Shown: piece by piece, positions 49,346 to 59,375 of the stretch
Numbering within the stretch: the stretch's first letter is position 1
How the letters are laid out: the number at the start of each line of letters is the position of its first letter
From: Larus michahellis
Taxonomy: Eukaryota; Chordata; Aves; Charadriiformes; Laridae
Direction: 5' to 3'
Length of the DNA stretch: 64,000 bases
NCBI RefSeq assembly: GCF_964199755.1
Contig: NC_133901.1
Span: 26,252,397-26,316,396 of the forward strand
Notes under the pieces: generated by a model
Database searches by the model: none
Seen by the model: only the letters and a program-made list of their open reading frames with translations
What the model was told of the DNA's origin: nothing
Translations under genes and position numbers: made by a program

Positions 49346-50439
49346 CTCCACTGAAGTTTGATTCGGTCTTTACTCAGGTAAACTCCCATTAAATTAATGG
49401 GGGTGCTTAGAATGGCAGGATTGGGCTCAGATCATTCTGTAGCAACTAAAAGAGAAGTACACTCATGTGTTACAACTTCAAGGAATTCGTGTTACGAACA
49501 GAGAATTTAATGATCTCCAATGAGAAACTACTAAGTAATCCTTGACCATGGAATCATTTCAGTATACATAGCGATGTTTATAAAATGAAGATACAAAAGG
49601 GATGCAGTTTGACTATCTTTACACTTACGGGCAATAAAACATGAGAGCATATGGAAGCCATCGCTTTGAATGCGTTAACAACTTCGATACATTGCAGTAT
49701 ATACATGCTTAATAGGTATTCGGACTGTTAAAATGATCAAAGCCTTTACTCTTATGTCTACGCTCTTGCTTTCACTCTACTGGAAAGAAAACGTTTGTTG
49801 GTCACATACGGGTGTTAATGAAACCCAACATTTCTGCCTTCTCCCAAGAATCGCATTCTGTGCAGCATATGTGTAGGAATAATTTATTAGACGGAAAAGT
49901 TCAGAGGATAAAATGAAAAAAAAAATGGACATCATTTCAACTTTCGAACAGTAAGGTCATACAGACATCTATGGAGAGCTGTACACAGACAGAGTTTCAC
50001 ACAGACACAGCCACATACATCCAGATGTATGTCTATACACAGGATTCGATAGTTTGGTATTTTCTGCACCCTCTGGGCCCCTAAAGTTATCTTTAAAAGT
50101 TTGATTTTATCTCTTTAGAAACGGTTTAAAGCTAACGGGCAGGGTGAGTTTGACAGAGAGGAGAACAAATCGCTGACAAAGAACCTTTTACGTTTCATCA
50201 GCGTTGTTAGGACGACGAGCAGGAATTTCTCAGATAATAACTCCCACTTCAAAGATTTCTCAGCTCAATAGAAATTGGACCATCCTTTTTATTCAACCAC
50301 AAGGGCTGGCACTAAAGACGACTCAACTGTTTGAATTTTTTTTCATCGTGTTTATTTTTCCCCTATTCACTAGGGTACTTGGATAAAATAAACAACAAGA
50401 CAATTACTGGAACATGGACTTCTAACTTTCCCGGGCCCA
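49346..50439. promoter_or_regulatory. Possible enhancer block
   Basis: AT-rich, repeat-free sequence with AATTTAATGATC near 49503, GGCAATAAAACATG near 49630 and TAATTTATTAGACGG near 49879. Motif content is less concentrated than in neighbouring blocks. Confidence 0.28.
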
Positions 50440-50900
50440 TGGCCCAGCGCCCATGGCCCCGGCCGTGCGGGTGTCAAGTTCCCCCGCACCGCGGAGCCTC
50501 CGCTCGCCGCCGCGCAGCGCCGGCCGGCCAGGGCGGGCTGGGAAGGGGGACACGGCAGCTCCCCCCGGCCCTCGCCCCGCTTTCCCGGCTCCGGGGGGGA
50601 CTTCCACCGGCACACCGGCTCCCTGGGGCCGAGGCAGCCCAAGCAGGGCGGGGGGATCCTTCGATCCCCGTCCTGTCTTCCCCTGTGAGGGGTGGGGGGC
50701 AGGAGAGGGAAGCACTCCTCGGGTTTTGCGGCCGGGTTTGGCTGCGACAAGCTGGTGGGAGATGCTGGGGAGGGGGGACTGGAGCTCGCCCCCGAGCCTA
50801 GCTGGTAACCGCTTACTTTGGGGAGCAGGAGAGCGGGGCCACGGCGTCGGAGCGGAGCCCGCCTCGGGGGGAGGGCGAAGCCCAGCAAACCCCAACTCCA
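50440..50900. other. CpG-rich island 15
   Basis: CpG-dense, with chance frames on both strands (up to 172 codons, minus). No recognisable domain. Confidence 0.6.
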
Positions 50901-50929
50901 CCGAAGTGCATTAGGTGGAGGAAGTCTAT

Positions 50930-51140
50930 CTCTAGCGGGGAGCAGATTGAGTGTATTAAGCTAGCATGAAACCAAAGGTCAGTGCAAATGTATCTTAATA
51001 GACTGTCTCAAATGGAGTGTGCCTCCTTTGAAGGCCGCTTGCTATTGCTCTCCTCATTACCATAGCGATCCTAACGTGGCATGCTGATGCACCATAAAAC
51101 TCACACTTTCAACCCCAAAATCAGGCCCTTTGAACAACCC
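50930..51140. promoter_or_regulatory. Candidate enhancer, first copy of the X-box-like element
   Basis: 51056-51093 begins ATTACCATAGCGATCCTAAC and aligns without gaps, at 29 of 38 bases, with 51520-51557. The start resembles an RFX X-box. The flanks hold TGTATTAAGCTAGC near 50951 and GTGCAAATGTATC near 50982. Confidence 0.45.
51056..51093. repeat. Duplicated 38-bp element, copy 1
   Basis: Direct, ungapped counterpart of 51520-51557; 29 of 38 bases identical, conserved core CCATAG and ATCCTAAC. Confidence 0.7.
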
Positions 51141-51480
51141 GAGCTTGATTAGACCTTTCTCCTTTTCTTTTCCCCCCTTAAAAACCATTTCCTTGCCTTT
51201 AGAAACTCGCCCTCAAATCCCAAACGCATTCTCTGATCCCGGCAGAAAGCAGAAACAAAAGTGAGCTGAGGCGGCGGTTCAAGCGGGCCTTTTCTTCCTG
51301 ACAGTCTTATCCATTTTTATTATGGTCTGGAACAAGTGCCCTGTTCGCGTGGGTTTTGTTTACCGGAAATTAAATGAAAATGATTTAGTTCGTGTCAAAC
51401 AAAAATATATACTTGTATACACAAGAAAAAGGGCCTGTTAGACGTAAATATTATGTCCTTAATGAAAAGACTGGACGGGC
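51141..51480. other. Spacer between the two X-box-like elements
   Basis: AT-moderate, unique sequence; nothing further recognised. Confidence 0.35.
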
Positions 51481-51519
51481 TCCAGACTTCGCCTTTCACT
51501 ATTTAAGTATGACTTGCCT

Positions 51520-51557
51520 ATTGCCATAGAAATCCTAACTTACCATGAAGATTCACC
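51520..51557. repeat. Duplicated 38-bp element, copy 2
   Basis: Begins ATTGCCATAGAAATCCTAAC; 464 bases right of copy 1 in the same orientation. Confidence 0.7.
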
Positions 51558-52499
51558 GTTGTGAAGAAATACTTCTTTGTGCGAGCTTGCTTTGATGTCT
51601 AAGGCATAAGATTCAGGCTTTCAGCTGCGTCTGTCTAGATTACCTTGAGAGCAACGGGGTAGACATCTGTAACAAGCAAATGAAAAATTAAAGGTGATTA
51701 GCCTGCACATACAAACACTTCTGTAAATAGAGAAATAAAGAAATAAACAGATCTCAGGACACGATGGAAGCATCCTCCCTGCCCGCAGCTGGCTTCTGCA
51801 CCTCTCGATTTCCACGACACAAGTTTTAGGGGCTGCAGAGAGGCACAATTCTCCCCTAGGACAGGCTTCTCTCTCCCACGTTTCTCCCTCTCTCCCACGC
51901 CTAGGTAATGCCCTACGTGTATTCCCGGTAGCGACACGCTGTTGTCACTGCTGGCGGTGTTCAAATACAAAAGTTGTCGAGTTTGGGCGAGTGCAGAAGG
52001 GAACCCCGACTTGGTGCCTTGGGAGGAAAATAAAGCTGCACCAGGAGGAGAGGCGCTGGGCGTGGGGCTGTTTTTAGCCACCGACCAGCTAATTATGTTC
52101 CTGTAGCTTTTATATTTATAGGTATATACATGTGCGTGTGTACGTGTGTGCAGTTGTCCGCACACACTAACCCCAGCCACCTGGGTGATGTACCAACCAG
52201 GAGAAGACGCGGTTACCGCAGCCTTCTGTCTGCGCTCAGCAAGCCACGGCAACCTCTTCCAGCAGCCCATGCTATTTATTTGCCTATACTATCTGGTATT
52301 CTTAAACATCATTAAAGTAATTAAAACGGCACCATTCGGCAGTTTCAAGCTACCCCAGTGGAGGGGTTTGTTTGTTTATTTGGGTTTATTTTTTTTCCCC
52401 GTTCTTTCTTTCCCTGAGCCAGAGGAGTGAGCCCTGCGGGGATGTGCAGGGTCTGGTTTGGAGCTGTGGGGCAGGATGAAGATGCTACAGCCACGTTGC
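51558..52499. other. Intergenic, nothing recognised
   Basis: Unique sequence, AT-rich in 52280-52400. No gene found. Confidence 0.4.
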
Positions 52500-52700
52500 C
52501 GGACCGGTGCGAGCATTTATCACCGGGACTATTCGCAGGGCAGACGCCGTTGAGCAGCGGGCCGGGGTCCCGGCGCTGCCAGGGGGCTGCACGGCCCCGG
52601 CCCTTGCCGTGACGTCACTGAGAGGGGTCTGCCCCCCCTCCCCCCAACCGCCCCGGGAGCCCCAGCGCCCACGGTTCAACAGGAGCCACACTCTGGGTGG
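52500..52700. promoter_or_regulatory. CpG-rich patch with CTCF-like site and CRE just 3' of ZIC4
   Basis: CGCTGCCAGGGGGCTGC at 52574-52590 resembles the CTCF core, and a full CRE TGACGTCA lies at 52610-52617. Placed just beyond the ZIC4 3' end; could be an insulator or a separate promoter. Confidence 0.4.
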
Positions 52701-52782
52701 GGACGGGCATGTTTGGGTATTAGAAGTCATTACCAGTGGGAGCTAAAATGGGCAGTCAATCACCGCACCCCCCGGGCCTTTC

Positions 52783-52788
52783 TTTATT
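52783..52788 (-). terminator. Candidate polyadenylation signal of ZIC4
   Basis: Minus-strand AATAAA about 870 bases after the stop codon, followed on that strand by a GGGGGGTGCGGTG-type downstream element. Alternative ATTAAA at 52916-52911. Confidence 0.45.
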
Positions 52789-52807
52789 AGCGACTGCTGG
52801 GGGGGGA

Positions 52808-52827
52808 ATATATATATATATATATAT
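52808..52827. repeat. (AT)10
   Basis: Perfect dinucleotide run near the probable end of the ZIC4 3' UTR. Confidence 0.9.
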
Positions 52828-53090
52828 GTATGTATTTATATACAGCAAGAAGGAAAAGTAAGGAGATTCTTTACAGAAACGTCCATCGAACTGGTTAATT
52901 AATGAAAGAATTTAATGGATCCATTTTGTACAATTCGGTAACAAATAATAGTTTATATATATATATTTCTTAAAAAACCACCACACTCTCACAGAAAATA
53001 GTGGGCAAACAGAACACTGCAGCACACGGTACTGTTGACAAGAGAAAATCTGCACAGACAAAGTCTGTATGAAACCACTTTGGTCCTTTG

Positions 53091-53365
53091 GGGAAGGGAA
53101 GGGAAGGGAAGGGAAGGGAAGGGAAGGGAAGGGAAGGGAAGGGAAGGGAAGGGAAGGGAAGGGAAGGGAAGGGAAGGGAAGGGAAGGGAAGGGAAGGGAA
53201 GGGAAGGGAAGGGAAGGGAAGGGAAGGGAAGGGAAGGGAAGGAAAGGAAAGGAAAGGAAAGGAAAGGAAAGGAAAGGAAAGGAAAGGAAAGGAAAGGAAA
53301 GGAAAGGAAAGGAAAGGAAAGGAAAGGAAAGGAAAGGAAAGGAAAGGAAAGGAAAGGAAAGGAAA
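53091..53365. repeat. Pure pentanucleotide satellite: (GGGAA)30 then (GGAAA)25
   Basis: Thirty uninterrupted GGGAA units (53091-53240) change abruptly, in phase, to twenty-five GGAAA units (53241-53365). In the ZIC4 transcript these read UUUCC then UUCCC, a 275-nt pyrimidine tract. The homopurine/homopyrimidine mirror symmetry can form triplex (H-DNA), and the G strand can form G-quadruplexes. The units are the same as AAGGG and AAAGG. The absence of interruptions implies recent expansion, and length is probably polymorphic. Collapse or mis-sizing in assembly is possible. Confidence 0.97.
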
Positions 53366-53654
53366 AAGGAAAGGAGATGCAGATCAGTGGGCTTGTAAAC
53401 AGACTGGAGCAAGACGGTCGGGGGGGTGTGTGCGTGGCACGGAGGCGGGCGCAGCCCTCCCGTGTGCGGGGTGCCGGGAGCGCAGGCCGGGCCCCGCCGC
53501 CGGCCCACCCGCGGAACTCCGCAGCGCGTCGTGTCTCCCTCTGCCCAGCGCCTCTCTGCCTCTCCCGCTCGGCCTCCCCGTGCCCCGGAGCCGCGCTCCC
53601 CGTCCCTGGCCGGGCCGGGGCCGCCCGCCGCCGCTCCGCCGCCCGCGGCGCGCC

Positions 53655-54076
53655 CTAGCAGCGGGGCCGGGGCTGGCCGGGGGGGCGCGGCGGCGGGGGG
53701 GCGGCGGGGGGCGCGGGAGGGCCGCGGAGCCCCGCTCCCTGACACACGTACCATTCGCTCAGGTTGGCGGCGGGCTGCGCGGGCGCGGAGGGCTCGGCGT
53801 GGGAAGAGGAGGCGGGGGGCTCCCGGCCGGAGTCCGAGGAGGGGGACACCAAGGAGGGCGTGGAGGACTCGTAGCCGGAGCTGGGAGGAGGGGATTTGCA
53901 GTGCACTTTCATGTGTTTTCTCAGGGAGCTGGGGTGGGTGTAAGACTTGTCGCAGCCTCTCACTTTGCAGTTGTAGGGCTTGTCGCTGGTGTGGACGTGC
54001 GAGTGCTTCTTCCTGTCGCTGCTGTTGGCGAAGCGTCTGTCACAGCCCTCGAATTCACATTTGAACGGCTTCTCCC
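53655..54076 (-). CDS. ZIC4: ZIC4 exon 2 (zinc fingers 4-5 and C-terminal tail)
   Basis: Second coding exon, joined to exon 1 after the first base of Gly401. The acceptor is CCTCCTGCAG ending at 54077, and splicing restores the [15 protein letters not shown] linker. Total protein is 540 residues. Finger 4 uses C407, C412, H425, H429; finger 5 uses C437, C442, H455, H459. The CKVRGC insertion opening finger 5 marks the ZIC4/ZIC5 branch; ZIC1-3 have CKMCDK or [16 protein letters not shown] at 467-476 and the LVSPSSD run match ZIC4. NLSEWYV at 505-511 is the motif that ends ZIC1-3, but here it is followed by VCQ and a Pro-rich tail to Cys540, a ZIC5-like extension. A strong donor-like GTACGT overlaps codon 509 (53751-53746), so a shorter protein ending at Glu508 is possible. 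The intron between fingers 3 and 4 is the conserved ZIC intron position. Confidence 0.93.
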
Positions 54077-54539
54077 CTGCAGGAGGCAATGGGCGAGCAC
54101 AGCCGTTAGCGACGGCGGCCGCGGGGCAGGGAGCGGCGCATCCCGGCACCCCCCCCAAGCCCGCAGCCTCCCCGGGCCCCCCTCTCCGGCCCTGGCACGG
54201 CTCCTCTCCCCGGGGCAGCTCCCCTCCGGCCTCCGCCTGCCTCCTCGCCACCGGCCCTGCCCTTCCCCGCCCGCCCCGCCGAGCTGCCCCGGCACCGCCG
54301 CCCGGTGCCCGCCCGGCTGTGCAGCCGGCTCCGCATCGGGAGCGCCCTGCCCGGCCAGCTTCTCCTCCCCCTTCCCTTGCCCCTTGTGTCAACGTGGGGT
54401 TTTGTGCAGAAGACAAAGCCCCCAGATAAGGAAAACTTAGAGGCCAAGTGCTCGTTCCGGACAAACAACGCGTGTTGTCCCCGCAGACTCCGATGTCCTG
54501 CAGAAAGAGCAGTCACTGATATATCCCTGGGAAGGTTTT

Positions 54540-55060
54540 TGCGTTAAATACATTTCTCACACTGCCCCAGGTGCACGTGGAAATATTATTCATAACCCGG
54601 CTAGATCACATCTCATCCACTCCATCCTTGCACTGATTACAATCCCGTGGAAGATTCTCATCCCCCCCTCCTTTATCCGCTCACCGGCTTGCTGATATCG
54701 TGTGTTAAGGCACAAAATGTTTCAAAAAGACATTGATTGTGGGGGGGCAAAACGACAGAGATTCAGCAGGAGGATGACTAGGCCGGTGCACGCCACTGTC
54801 GTGAGGGTAGGATTCCTTTTCCATGGAAGGAATCGCAATCGGGATTAATCTGTCTGGTAATATGATAAGTGACGTTAAGCATAATAGAAATATAATCGTA
54901 TTGTTGGACTCGTGTGAAAGTTTAACCTCGGATCGTGTGGACCAGGAATGGTACACGATATACAGGAGGTTTTCAAGGAAACACGCCACACCACAGACAG
55001 CTTCGGGATGAAATGATGACTACATTGTTGTCACTGATAATAGCAAACTGCAAAACCCTG
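54540..55060. promoter_or_regulatory. Candidate intronic enhancer A
   Basis: CTGATTACAATCCCG near 54633, GGGATTAATCTGTC near 54840, TAATATGATAAGTGACG near 54857 and AATAGAAATATAATCG near 54882. Repeat-free, in the ZIC4 intron. Confidence 0.35.
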
Positions 55061-56269
55061 CTCGCCAAGCAGTACCCTCGTCCTGCCCCAACCGAGTAGG
55101 AAAATAACCTCCTCAACCATCAAAAGCCAAAAAGTATCAGGGCGCAGAGGACACCACAGAAATACACGGCCGAGCCTTAAACGTGAAGTGCAAACAAAGC
55201 CACTGTGTTCACCATCATGGCGTATGTGGTCGAAAGGACTTCCAATATTTGTAAAAGCTTCCAGGATTTCGTTTGATTTTCGAATCCGTTGTTGGTTTTT
55301 TTTCCCTCTCAGTTCATCACGATTAAATTTCGGAGGGACGCAGCCCATCTCGTGCTCGGCTGCGAGCAGAGGCACATAAAGGAAGGCATTCCAAATATTT
55401 CACATGAATGCACTTTATGCAAGGTGGGTGGGAAAAAGCTCATGGCTCCGCGTTTAAAGTATGTCCTTTCCGCACTGTAATAACCAACGAGGAGCTCTCA
55501 CATCCTGCACCGCTAACACTTACACAGGGGATGGGTAAATACCTGGCGTTAGAGGGAAGAGGTTAAAAATAAGGTCTCTTAGAAAACGGTGCGGATCCTG
55601 TAACCAAGTACTGTGGACATACAGCGGTGCATAGACACAGGCACACATCTAACCTAATTACAGTTTCACGTAAGGAAAAAATTTGACCTTCAGCATCTAA
55701 GTTGAGACAACAAATCAAGGATATTAGTGTAGTACAAGCAAGCAGTAAGTTAGGAGACCCCAGGGAAAGCCATCCTCATAAGCACTCCGCTTGTGCAAAG
55801 TGAGTTACATTCAGGTAAGAGCGGGCTGCGGCGCATTTCGCTTCCCCGAGAGTTGAAAAATGTTCGACTTCGCTTAACCCCCTGAAAGAGCCACTGAAAA
55901 GTCCCTCCGTACAGTCAGGTTTCAAGTGGGAAGAGGGCAGCATTTTCTCAGCTGCCCGGTTTGCATTCTCTGAACGCCTCAATAAAGAGGAGCCAGCCGA
56001 GCCATTTGCAAGTATTCCTTTCGCGAGAGCAGGTTTTCTTACGTGGAAATCCCTACCCGGCAGGGAGAGGACATTTTACAGGTCCGGGCTGCCGCAGCCC
56101 GGGCACCGAGGTGCAGCCACGCAGAAAGTTCCCCGGGCGATGGAGAAGCGCAGGATCTTAAAACCGCCATTTTACCCCCACACTTGTAGCTGGGCAAAAG
56201 TGTTCAGTGAAATTCATCTTGGAAATTGTGGCATAATCCCCCGTCTCCGGGAGTGGATTAAGGTATTTA
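55061..56269. other. ZIC4 intron, unremarkable part
   Basis: Unique sequence without recognised features. Confidence 0.4.
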
Positions 56270-56530
56270 CCAACTTCTCCGGGAGGGGGGGGTTGGGGGG
56301 GGGGGGGGGGGGGGGATGTTGGGGGGAGGAGGGGGAGAGCCGGAGGTGGTGGCCCCCGGGCTGCGGGCTGCGGGCGAGGCGCGGGGGCGGCGGGGGCCGC
56401 CCGGGAGGGAGAGGGGCTCCGTCCCACGCCTCGCACTATTGTTCCCGGCCCGCTGGGAAGGAGGCGAAGCCATCCCTGCCCGTCCTGCTCGTCCCGCTGC
56501 CGCCGCCTGAACGGCCTTCTCTCCAACCTG
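56270..56530. other. G-run and CpG-rich island 16 in the ZIC4 intron
   Basis: 56285-56292 is 8 G and 56295-56315 is 21 G, followed by more G-rich runs to 56340, then CpG-dense sequence to 56520. The G strand is the + strand, the template strand for ZIC4. Confidence 0.75.
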
Positions 56531-56579
56531 GAAAATTCGCACATCGCCAGAAATCCTTCTGCCTGCTCCCCGGCCTCGG

Positions 56580-56960
56580 AGAAATCAGAAGTCATTAATA
56601 TTTGAGGAGGCAATAATTTTCCTGTTGAATCTAGAACTGTCTTCATGAATAATTTGTAGCGAGTTCTATTAGGGTTTCAGAAACATTGCGTTTTTGACAA
56701 CTTCTGGGTGTTTAATAGAAACGGTGGAACCATAAAGGCCCTGCAGGAGTTTTCACAATACAGCAATTAATCACCGGGAAAGTTAAAGCGAAAAGTACAG
56801 ACGCGCGGAGTGATGTTTAATAAACGCAAACCTCCGATCTCGGGTTTGCCCTGAACCTGCCTCTCCGATGTAGGTCAGTTTTCCCAAGAATTTAACCATT
56901 TTCTGCTTCAGAGACTTCAAACAGTGAGGCCGTTAAAGAGCAGTAAAAGTTTGTTTACTT
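56580..56960. promoter_or_regulatory. Candidate intronic enhancer B
   Basis: GTCATTAATATTTG near 56591, GGCAATAATTTTCC near 56609, TCATGAATAATTTG near 56643 and GCAATTAATCACC near 56762. Repeat-free. Confidence 0.4.
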
Positions 56961-57179
56961 AAGAAAAACACTGTCATTAAGGGATGAGCTCTCCCGGTTA
57001 ATGGCTGTACCTGTGCTGATCCGACAAGGAGCTGGCTCGGATACAAGTTACGTGACCCGGGGACACTCCTTTCTCCTGGAAAAAGGGGGCCGAGAAGGCA
57101 GCAGAGGAACACAACTTTGCTATCCTCCCCCCCCCCCCGCCCAGCACACAGACGAGCTATTCATAGAGCGATGGAAAAA

Positions 57180-57720
57180 TAATTAGGTGACGAGTGACGG
57201 TCGCTGTAAAATCTCTGTGCTATGTTTACACGATAGCGATACGAAATTAGTATAGGTGCTGCATATTATATCACGTCGAGTTATATCATAAAAATGCAAC
57301 TCCTGGAAGGTCAAGCCCTGCACCGAGCATGGGGGAAGGGGAGTTTTATGAACTGGAAGGCGAAAAAAATCGTTTGGCTGTAAGCAGATCTTACAATAGG
57401 ATTATGTAGTTTCCCTCGCAGTGCGTAAGACTGTACAGAAGGGGGTGGGAGGTGGAAAACCCTACGCTGGAACAGATTAAATTTTCCAAAAAGGGCTTAT
57501 TTCTTATCTTCTTCTTCAGAGAAAAAAAAAAAACGCAGAAAAGGGAAAAAAAAAAAAAAGCCAGCGCTTCAGACTACAGACACCGGCTGCTAAACTAATT
57601 AATACAACTTCACAGGCTGCTCCTGGAAGTGTGAAAACTTTCTACGTGCAATTTCATTAATTATAAATGCTTTCCTGGCCGGAAAAGTTCAAACGTAGTT
57701 TTGCAAGATCGTCCATCGAG
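57180..57720. promoter_or_regulatory. Candidate intronic enhancer C
   Basis: AATAATTAGGTGACG near 57177, ACACGATAGCGATACG near 57227, AACTAATTAATACAAC near 57593 and TTCATTAATTATAAATGC near 57653, with A runs at 57521 and 57548. Confidence 0.35.
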
Positions 57721-58499
57721 TTACTTTATTTTCTGTTAACTGGAACTAACAGCTGTTCCTGACACATGTCCCAATTTCGCTTAACAGATCTGCAAATGAC
57801 ATTTCAAAATGTACAGGCCGAAACAATACCAGGTTTTCTTCTCCCTTTTTTTCCCTCTCCCTCCCGAGAATCAGAACTCGCAGCTCCCCATATTTGCGAA
57901 TGCAGAGAGTCGTTGGAAGGCAATGCTCATTAAAAATGTCAGTGTTATTCAGATCAAACATTTGAAACTCCCTCTGCCCAAAACAAAACTGTTGAACGAA
58001 AAGGTCGCAGCTGTGTTATTCTCACAATGTTCGAGCAGCAGCATCTCAGCAACATCAGTCAAAACTGACTAGACAAGTTGTAACTTCTATTGTTCACTTT
58101 TAATTTGTGAGCTTGCACAATGATTTCGGTTTTTCCCCCCAACTACTTTAAATTGCCAAAAAAAAAATAATTCCTCGCCTGTGTGAATAAGCAGAAATAG
58201 TAGCTATATCACTCGATATTTACACAGATCTACCCGCATAAACGTTACAACAGCCTCTCCGCACAATCAGAAAAAAATATGGACGAGAATTCTGAGATTT
58301 GTTCTCGCTCTCCCTTTCCCTCCCCCTTTTCTCCCCTCTCCTCCAAACGGTAAAGAAGCAAACAAATCTGAGAATTTATTTTCCAGAAGTACTTGGCGTG
58401 CATTCAATAACAACGCAAAGGATACATTAAAAACAAAATAAAGCAAAACAGTATGCTGAATAACACAGAGAGAGAGTAAAGAGAGCTTTACATACTGAC

Positions 58500-59341
58500 C
58501 TGTATGAGTTCTTTTGTGTATTTTGAGATTCTCTGATCTGGCAAACACTTTGCCACAGCCTGGGAAAGGGCAGGGGAAAGGCTTTTCACCTGTGTGGACT
58601 CTGATGTGATTTACAAGTTTATATTTGGCCTTGAAAGGTTTCCCTTCTCTTGGACACTCTTCCCAGAAACATATGTGATTGGACTGCTCGGGTCCTCCAA
58701 CGTGCTCCACCGTGACATGAGTCACCAGCTCGTGCATCGTGCTGAAAGTTTTCGAGCATAATTTTTTGGGAGTCTGGTCCAACTCAATCCACTTACAGAT
58801 GAGTTCCTGTTTGATGGGCTGCCTCATGTAACGAAAGAAGGCACCCGGGCCGTGGTGTGGAGCCAGATTCACGTTCAGATTCATGCCACCGTAGCTATGA
58901 AGCGAAGAAGCAGCAAAAGGATCTGTCCTGGAGGCTGGTACTTGAGTGAAATGTTCAGACCTGGCGTACATTTCTCCAGGTAACCCCAGTCTTATCTGTC
59001 CGTTTAGATGGCCACCTGGAGCTGCATGGGGAGGCTGCTCATGGAGTCCAGTGAACAGAGAGGGATTCCCAGCTTCTGAGTGGTGGTGGTGGTGACCATG
59101 GTGTCCGGGGTAGCTACCTGTTGTTGAGACAAACAGTCCGTGGTGAGAACTTGCAGCGGGGTGCTGCTCGGTCAGCCCTGGCATGAGTGGGGCCGGCAGG
59201 TCTCTGCGTATGAAGAAGTCCCTACCTGCTGCCAGAGCCTGGGCTGGGTGAGAGACGGGGTAAGGGGCTGCTGGTGACTGCGCCGGGCCAAACGCTCCCG
59301 TTTGACTAGAGACCACCTCGGCTTGGCCTGCCATATGATGA

Positions 59342-59375
<34 letters not shown>

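Larger units (their letters stand above)
52766..53654 (-). other. ZIC4: Probable ZIC4 3' UTR
   Basis: Region following the ZIC4 stop codon. An AATAAA signal on the minus strand (52788-52783) is followed by a G/T-rich stretch, as expected for cleavage near 52765. An alternative ATTAAA lies at 52916-52911. The inferred UTR is about 0.9 kb, GC-rich next to the stop, and contains the pentanucleotide repeat at 53091-53365 and an (AT)10 run at 52808-52827. The end is inferred without transcript data. Confidence 0.5.
54077..58499 (-). other. ZIC4: ZIC4 intron
   Basis: Intron of 4.4 kb bounded by GTCAGT on the donor side (58499) and TGCAG on the acceptor side (54077). It has no transposon I can recognise. 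It contains a G-rich tract at 56284-56335 and several AT-rich motif-dense blocks listed separately. If retained, the exon 1 frame reads on to a stop at 58267 and would give a protein lacking fingers 4 and 5. Confidence 0.9.

Noticed and set aside
53091-53365. CRISPR array or telomeric repeat
   Set aside because: Five-base tandem unit without spacers, and not the TTAGGG telomere unit.
52912-53754. 280-codon minus frame with FLSFPFLSFP-like repeats
   Set aside because: Repeat-derived frame on the ZIC4 strand that follows exon 2 out of frame. No function supported.
53088-54440. 450-codon plus-strand frame with repeated GREGK-like units
   Set aside because: It is the GGGAA/GGAAA pentanucleotide read in frame plus the antisense of ZIC4 exon 2. 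No stop can arise inside the repeat, so it is not evidence for a gene.
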